64,000 bases of DNA from Gnomoniopsis sp. IMI 355080 (Eukaryota > Ascomycota > Sordariomycetes > Diaporthales > Gnomoniaceae). The translations under genes were made by a program, and so were the position numbers. Positions within the stretch are counted from its first letter, which is position 1; the number at the start of each line of letters is the position of its first letter. Positions 57,111 through 64,000 of the stretch are shown one piece after another. The stretch lies in contig JAPEVC010000065.1 in the NCBI GenBank assembly GCA_027946555.1, positions 1-64,000 on the forward strand, in the 5' to 3' direction. The notes beneath the pieces were generated by a model, which saw nothing but the letters and a program-made list of their open reading frames with translations, was not told where the DNA came from and ran no database searches.

Positions 57111-60100
57111 AAAGCTTTGATGATTAATGTATGACATGTATTTGAAGAAAACAACTGTTGACACTGCTACATCTCAGATCCAGTTACTGATGGCACGCTT
57201 CAAGTTTAAAGGAAACACCTTTTCTTCTCGCTATCGTGAACCCCAAGCGACCAAGTGACGATGGAAGTTTTAATTTCTTGGTGAATAGAACCTCTAGCGT
57301 CTGTCACTGATTCAGCGCTGTATACTCTGTATCCCGACTGAGCTCCTTGCGATCAACCTGCCTCATGTGCCCAAAACTCAGTATTGTATACCTGACAAAG
57401 CCGTAAATATGGCTGGAACTCCTTCGTGCTCAAGCCCATTTCAAGTATTGAGCAAAATGAAACCCCGCTGATGTGGTCTGGGAGCCTCCGTCTGATCTTG
57501 AAGTCTGCCCAGGTGGATAGAAGGACCTGACGCAATTTACCACCGTCGGGCCTCCCTCGCCTTCTCGTGGTGCGGCATTATAACTTTACGTACCGAGACT
57601 ACCTAGATGGAACAACAAATCGACGATAACCTTCGCGTAGACCGCTTCTGTAGCCGTTGGGGTTAATGTGCTGTGACTACCTAGGTACGGCTTGCATGTC
57701 AATTCCTGAACGTTTCCATGCTCCGGAGCAATTGAGAGAGCTTCATCTCCAGCTTTTCTGTTTGAGCGCTTCGTAAATTTCTTCAAACTTTTGCTTGGCG
57801 TAAACGACGCGTCTTGTTGTGAGGCTGGAGTTGCGAACCTGGTTATGTCCCGTCCATGCCTTTGCTAGCAATCTTGGAACGCAGCGACCACAGGTTCGTC
57901 TATCGACAGCACAATGGCAATGGGAAGATCGCACTATCATAAAGTTGAAGAGGCCATTATAACTCGTGAGGGTATTGTCCGGGTTCCTTACATAAGGTGG
58001 TCCGTGGAAGTCTTCCGAATTCCCAAATGAAAAAAAAACCTAATCAATCTCGCATACATAAATATACAAGAGTTTTCTTTTACAGTTGCGACCTTTGGTC
58101 TTCAAATAAGCACCGTATACAACAAGTTGAGTCCTTGACAGCTTTTTGCTCCCGCTGTGGGTGAGGGTCTGGAGACGTCCACCTTCAGCTACGATCGAAG
58201 TCATGCTGTAAGCGCGATTCATTTTGACTCATGCTCATATAGGCTGCAAGGAAAGGCGTTTAGTTTATTATTACAGTGGTGCCCAGCCAATATTTCAGTG
58301 CCACGATGGTCAGCCCGAGCTCAGGCCCCGTTGGTTTCCTGAGAGTAACGAAGGCCCGATCACCTGCCTAGGTAGCCAAGTGGGCTTGGGAGACGCACCT
58401 TTCGAATCTACCCCTGAATTAAGATGATACGAATGCTTCTGAGCTTCGAGATAGAGCCGCAAACTTCCTAGTCCGGTAGTTCTCAGCGGCAGGCGGATGT
58501 GATGATTTTTCTGTACGTGCATCCTTTCGCTTAGCTAGATAGGTAGGTAGGTAGTTTCAGTCCAAGGAGAGCTCTGGAGCCATGTAATGATTCAGTGACT
58601 CCGAGTATCTTCGGGCGTCAACAAAATCACCCAACAAATGCTCACTATTCTAGACTGCATGGGGTATTAAGTATACAAATAGATCATCAGGTTTCCTCAT
58701 GGGATGTGAAACATTGTGAGTTTCTGTCACGAACGATCACTACCGCATCTGATAATAACACTCGTGCACTAGCTGCTTATGCGAAGCTTGTGCCTTATAT
58801 CGGCAATCTGCCTGGACTTGAGGTCTGGATCCAGTTTGGTTGTGGAATATGGTTTCCAGGACTAGTCGAGGTTGGTGGTGGTTAAAGTATACGGGACATT
58901 ATACGGGTACGGTTCATCAGAATTAGTCCGGGTTAGTTTCATCTGCGTAATTACCTAAGGATAAAGAAAGAGGAGGGGCCAATTTACAAGCCATGAGGAT
59001 TAGATTTGATTTGGTTTCAAACGGCGCCTGTCTATCTAGTATATGCCGGATAATGGTAGGTAGGTGTAATGGGATTAGTAAGGTTATCGATGGAGTAAGT
59101 AAAGGTTAGAACAAAACTTCTGATGCAGCGTCTCTCTCGTGAGCTCTAGGGAGTATATAAGGTCCCATATAGGACGGACTCGCGGCCAGGACCCTAATAA
59201 AACGTCGTTGGTTTCTATTTGACGAACGATTCACTGACTTAACCCTCGCGTACTGGCTGCTTGTTTATTCTAGGTATGAGTTGACCTGCCTACAAATGCT
59301 TCCCTCCTATGATGGAAAACCTCGGTATACATCGACTCGAAGCCTCCCGAGGTCCAAGAACCAAAGGACTAGCTATGTTATACCTCAAATACAGGCTATA
59401 CCAGCATCGGATTGAGCTGGTTAGTAACTATCCATCATCACAAAGTCTCCAAAAGCTTGAGCAAAGACCATGGAGTTTTCAAGCCAAAGTTGCCTGCACT
59501 TGTTTTCTCGTTAAAACAACTGCGCTTAAAAGGCGGTAAACTTCGACTACTTTGATTTGGAGCGGGTACACAGGGCACACATGCCGAGACACCACCCCAG
59601 GAAAGGTGCGAAGATATCGAGATAGGATGCGAGCACAGAGAGCGAGATGATCCGATTAGTCAGGTCATTATCGAGGCTTTGCCACCAGTCATAGATGACG
59701 GGGTTCATGGAGACCCGCTTGTGTCACAGTGTCACGGAGTCATGGCCACATGTGTTGGACCCTGGTGCTGGTGCTAAGCAATCGATAGGGACACCATCCA
59801 GATCTGGGACTATCAGGGCTCATTTATCTATCCCTGGAACTCTCTACGACGAAAGATCGGGATACTTGTTGCGAGCTGGGCCACGTGCATGGCACGCGGG
59901 AAGGCATGGTGCTTGAAGTGGGGATCGCATAGTTGTTGAACTAGTGTCTATGTACTTATCTTGTGGTTCTGTATACGCTCGTACACTTCCGCTACCTAGA
60001 TATGAGAAATATGCTAAGAAGGATGCGGAGGAATGTCGTCGAATGGTCATTTCACATTGCTATTTTGAAGCACGATAAGCTCCGGGATGAGGACCGCTAC

Positions 60101-62931
60101 TTCAGATGGAAGATAGTCTAAGGTGCGTTGAAAGTTCACGCCCTCTCCCGGAGCGTTCCCGAGCCTTTGAAGACACACACAACGGGCTTTGATCGGACGG
60201 GTGTGAATCTTATCAGACAAAGTGAATAGCAGAGCACGTCAATAAGCGGAAGAGCTCCATCCGCGGGGTTAGGGGGGTGAAAACGCAAGAGAGTTCATGT
60301 CTTAAGATCTGCAGGTTATCTTCGAGAAGACTGCACCGAAGGCCAAGTTCTTTGTAAAAGGGATGTGGATCACTGCATTCCGCACAGCGGTCCGCCATGC
60401 CGCCCGTCGAGAAGCAACGACAAGCCTGCAAATCCTAGAATGGCCCTGGCAGCCGAGCGACTCCAGCCGCACTATCGGACGCTAAGCACAGATTCCCAGC
60501 GTCAGCACGATTGAATCATGGCATCGTGATAGGGCTCTGAGTGGCTATAGACGACAGCGACAGCTGCTGGGGGGTCTCCCAATGCCAGACGTTGGGACAA
60601 GCTTTCGCCAAGATTCGTGGTCCACTGACAGACGTTGGCACAAGGAGCCAAGACGGCCTTGGAAGCCCTCGGGCCGTAGCCGTATTACCATCCACGATCG
60701 ATTGACGAGCCGGACTTCTGATGTTGCAAATAATCATGATGCTGCTCTTGAAGTAGGCGTCAATAGGCGTCAAGTCCCACGTTCAACCGTTGCTCTCCAG
60801 TCTTTGTTTCCGGCCCGAATCCTTATCATACCACGCTTGCTAGTCGCCACCGCGGCTGTTGCAGAGATGGAAACCCACTAGCACATTCGATAGTTCAAGG
60901 AGGATCTGTCATCTTGCCATTATCGGTATCGTAGTGAAATACTGCTGACCACATCTGAATTCGAAGTTTCTCCTTCCCAATACCCATCTTACAAATGAAA
61001 AAGAAGCCACGGCCCACTTCTCACGACGCCATCGTCTCCTAAAATGGCACAACGCTTTAAGCGGTGCTATTGTCTCATGATGTCCGCCGGGGGGCTCCCA
61101 TGCCCACGACGCCTCGGATCCACCCTGTCGGCCCTGGCCGTACTGTGAGACTGCGTACGCAGTCCGGCAGTATGTGGAGAAAACCCCCTGCCATTCCTTA
61201 TCACCTCATATCGACACCAACCTGGACCGAGGGAGTTGGCCGGGATGGGCTGGGGTGACTTTTAGTTTTACTTGCGGGCCTTTTCAAGTTTAGCAATGAT
61301 AACGCAATTCTGTGGTGTAACGTTGGTTCTAGTTCCGACCTTCCCGTCTTAGTTGGACCTTTACCTCTTGCATATTATTGTCCCCCTGTTTGCCTCGCGT
61401 GCAGGTGGGCGTGCGATGTTTCCTTCCTTTTGGTCCGTTTGAGGAAGAGATCAGTCACGAGGGCGGCTGAACTCAATCTTCGGTGAGGATCCACATCGTA
61501 AATGTGGCCAAACTGGTGACGCTACCTAAGTATTACATACCTTTCAGAGCACCAACTGGATTTTGTTTCCTGTGTCTCCTGACGAGCCAATCTCGCCGCC
61601 TGAACCCGAGTCCATGGTCCGGGGCATTTCTACTACCTAGGCCTGCTAGGTATGGTATTGTAAAGTTTCACCTGCCAATGTGGGCCGTGATAACCACAGG
61701 GACCCTGGACTAGGATTCCGCGGGGGTAAAACGGCGCACAAGACACATTATTCCCGTCGTGCCCATGTACGTTTGTTCTCTACGTGCCTCTTTCCCCAAT
61801 CAGGACTCCAAACCTTTGTCGAACATGTTCAGAAAACCCACGTCGTGCTGTCTCCTGGTCCATATTGCAAGACCAAAGGACGACAAAAGAACGACAATCA
61901 AGCGGGTGAACACGAACTGCGTCTGCAAGCTGAACGGGGCTGGGCACTCGCGCGGAAGAACTTGTGCATGATCTGCGCGGTCTCGCTCAGTCGGTCAGTC
62001 TGTTGAGAGGCGAACTAGGCGCGGCCACTCCGTTGGTGATGTTGGAGGGATGGTTGTTGGTCTACTTATCCACCTACCATCTGGAATGCAGCCTACTTGA
62101 CGCAGGTCAATCCTTCGATCGAGCTTCTAGAATGTTGATAGGGCTCGTCGAGGACCAGGCTAGGCCTGGTCAGCATGCCATAGGAGATTTTATTGGCAGT
62201 GTGTATTGGTTGTTTGAAGCGGCCTGTGGCCTATCATCTAATACGGATTGGGCGGGTCATCACGAGAGAGATTGGACCGGACAGGGAGCATGTTTCGGGG
62301 AGGTACATAGTAGTTAGTGCTGCGCGCAGACATTGGCCACCTGGACATTGTGCCACAGCTGTCACATCTGCGCGATCGAGAAGGAGAGGGAGCAGAGGGA
62401 GCAGAATCAATGCAAAAGGAGAAGTACGGCCGATGGCTACGGCTTATCGCAAAACCCCCCCTGCCACGATCTTCTTGGACAGGCGGAACAGGCCGCCAGC
62501 CTCGGACTAGCCTCGCGTATGTCCATGCATGCCCATTCTATGGCTGGGAGTGACCTCGGGATCAGCTTGCGCCTTCGTCCGCGGTTCGACCAGGGCCGAT
62601 ATTAGTTGCATTCTGCCGATATCTGCGAGTGGTCTGGCTGGGTTACAATGCAATATGCGGGCCTTATCCTGGAAACATGTCCGAAGCTCCATTTCCAACA
62701 CAAGGGTCCCACGCATCGTATGGGTGTGTGGACATTCCGCTTGCAACCTTACCTCCTTGGGACCGAAGGGCAATATCTAGATAACCTCGCCGCTCGCCGC
62801 TCCCCTCGGACCCTTTGCATGCTCCTGCCTGTTCATTCCTGTTGTCCCTTCCACAGGCTCTCACAACCGCCTCTAGTCTCCTCGTCCACGATCCTTTTCT
62901 GGAAATCGTGACGGAGCTCGACACAGCCAAG
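57111..62931. other. Gene-poor stretch of about 5.8 kb
   Basis: No reading frame of convincing coding character or splice structure was found. CCTAGGT-type motifs occur near 57678, 58362 and 61627, and GGTAGGTAGGTAG lies near 58543-58554. A non-coding transcript or fast-evolving short genes cannot be excluded. Confidence 0.5.
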
Positions 62932-64000
62932 ATGAGTGAGTACCGATTACCACTGTGTTAGCCCTACACAATCTTGACGGCCAGCATGCTGATCATAATA
63001 ACAGCCAAAATCTCCTCAGATGGCAGGGCAAGCCTCGAGGCCCACATGACTAGTGGCCAGGCCGTCATCATGCCTCCAGTCACAGGTACCGGGCCTCCAG
63101 CCGTCCACCCAGAGGTCGGTACTCTGCCTGAGAAAACGCCCGAATACGACGTGGTTTCGCACCCGCGCACGTCCGAGGCGGCCGGCCACGAGGTGGCAGG
63201 CGAGGTGTGGGACTTTGAGAACTACCCTCTCCCCACCGCTGAGGAACGCCAGACACTGCGCAAGGTTCCCGACAAGATCCCCACAATCGCCTACGTTCTC
63301 TGCGTGGCCGAGCTGGCGGAGCGTGCCTCGTACTACGCCACCACCGGTGTCTTCAGCAACTTCATGGAGTACGCCTTGCCCGCCGGTGGCAACGGCGCCG
63401 GTGCTCCTAACCCCAACGATTCGAACGGTGTCGCCGGTGCGCTGGGCAAGGGCCTCCAGTTTGCGTCCGCCTTTGTGCTGCTCTTCCAATTCATCGCCTA
63501 CATCTTTCCCATCTTTGGCGCCTGGATCGCCGACACGAAGCTTGGCCGCTACAACACCATCATGCTCGGTGCTGGAATTGGCGCCATAGCGCACGTTATC
63601 ATGACTGGCGGCGCGGCTCCATCCGTCTTGCAGGGCGGCAACGGCATCGCACCCTTTATGATCTCTTTCTTCATGCTGGCCATTGGCGCAGGTATCTTCA
63701 AGCCCAACGTTGCCCCCACCGTCCTCGATCAGTACAAGCACCAGCGCGAGTACATCAAAGTCCTGCCCTCCGGTGAGCGCGTCATTGTCGACCCCGAGAC
63801 CACCATCCAGCGGATCATGGTCATTTACTACGGCTTCATCAACGTCGGTGCCTTCTTCGCCCTGGCCTCCACCTACTCCGAGAAATACGTCGGATACTGG
63901 CTGGCGTTCCTGCTGCCCACCATCATGTACACAGTCGTCGTTGTGGTGTTTGTCGGCGTGCGCACAAAGATTGTGAAGAAGCCGCCCATGGGATCGGAGC
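62932..64000 (+). CDS. POT/PTR2-type proton-coupled oligopeptide transporter (partial, cut by window end)
   Basis: A 4-nt first exon (62932-62935, ATG plus one base) joins an exon from 63005 over a 69-nt intron (GTGAGT...AACAG). No stop is met before 64000, so the 3' end is missing. The polar start of about 90 residues contains EVWDFENYPLPTAEE. The transporter core starts with CVAELAERASYYATTGVFSNFM, the ExxER-type motif region. It continues with FGAWIADTKLGRYNTIMLG (PTR2 signature 1), IGAGIFKPNVAPTVLDQY and MVIYYGFINVGAFF (signature 2). These transporters import di- and tripeptides with protons at the plasma membrane. Strong preference for C-ending codons suggests high expression. Confidence 0.93.

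Noticed and set aside
1..64000. CRISPR arrays, rRNA, tRNA or intact transposons
   Set aside because: No regularly spaced repeats, cloverleaf with B-box consensus, or transposase/reverse transcriptase motifs were found by eye.

Overview
The window looks like nuclear DNA of a filamentous ascomycete (Pezizomycotina). Genes carry short introns of about 50-115 nt with GTRAGT donors, CTRAC/CTGAC branch points and YAG acceptors. They lie on both strands with long spacers. Families present include Egh16-like and Pth11-like proteins, fungal-type P450s, BBE-like FAD oxidases and BAHD acyltransferases. I cannot fix the genus. The Egh16-like and Pth11-like genes would suit a plant- or insect-associated fungus. 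All exon models here were built by hand from reading frame, splice-site phase and family motifs.

Layout. 0.8-3.2 kb (-): C2H2 zinc-finger nuclear protein. 3.7-4.0 kb: AT-rich island. 5.2-6.7 kb (+): annexin with a P/Y/G-rich tail. 7.2-8.2 kb (-): membrane-anchored metzincin-like protease. 10.4-11.2 kb (-): secreted Ser/Thr-rich protein. 12.8-13.7 kb (+): Egh16-like secreted protein.

14-36 kb is the most interesting block. It holds a squalene-hopene-type cyclase with a DTDD motif, a divergent P450 (P450-1), a heme-thiolate peroxidase, a heme-degrading-domain (DUF336-like) protein, a frame-broken F-box/ankyrin gene, a second P450 (P450-2), a divergent FAD-linked oxidase, a BAHD acetyltransferase and an extradiol-type ring-cleavage dioxygenase. 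Together they look like a candidate triterpenoid (hopane-type) biosynthetic cluster, or two adjoining subclusters. No pathway regulator or transporter was recognised inside it.

38-42 kb: a tiny secreted Cys protein, an MDP-1-type HAD phosphatase and a Sec14-like lipid-transfer protein. 43.7-49.3 kb: a CorA-like two-TM protein and a large protein kinase, with a 71-residue mini-gene (GC-AG intron) between them. 50.2 kb: a small unknown protein. 52.4-54.4 kb (-): a third P450 (P450-3), paralogous to P450-2. 55.6-57.1 kb (+): Pth11-like receptor. 57.1-62.9 kb: gene-poor. 62.9 kb to the end (+): the N-terminal half of a POT/PTR peptide transporter cut by the window edge.
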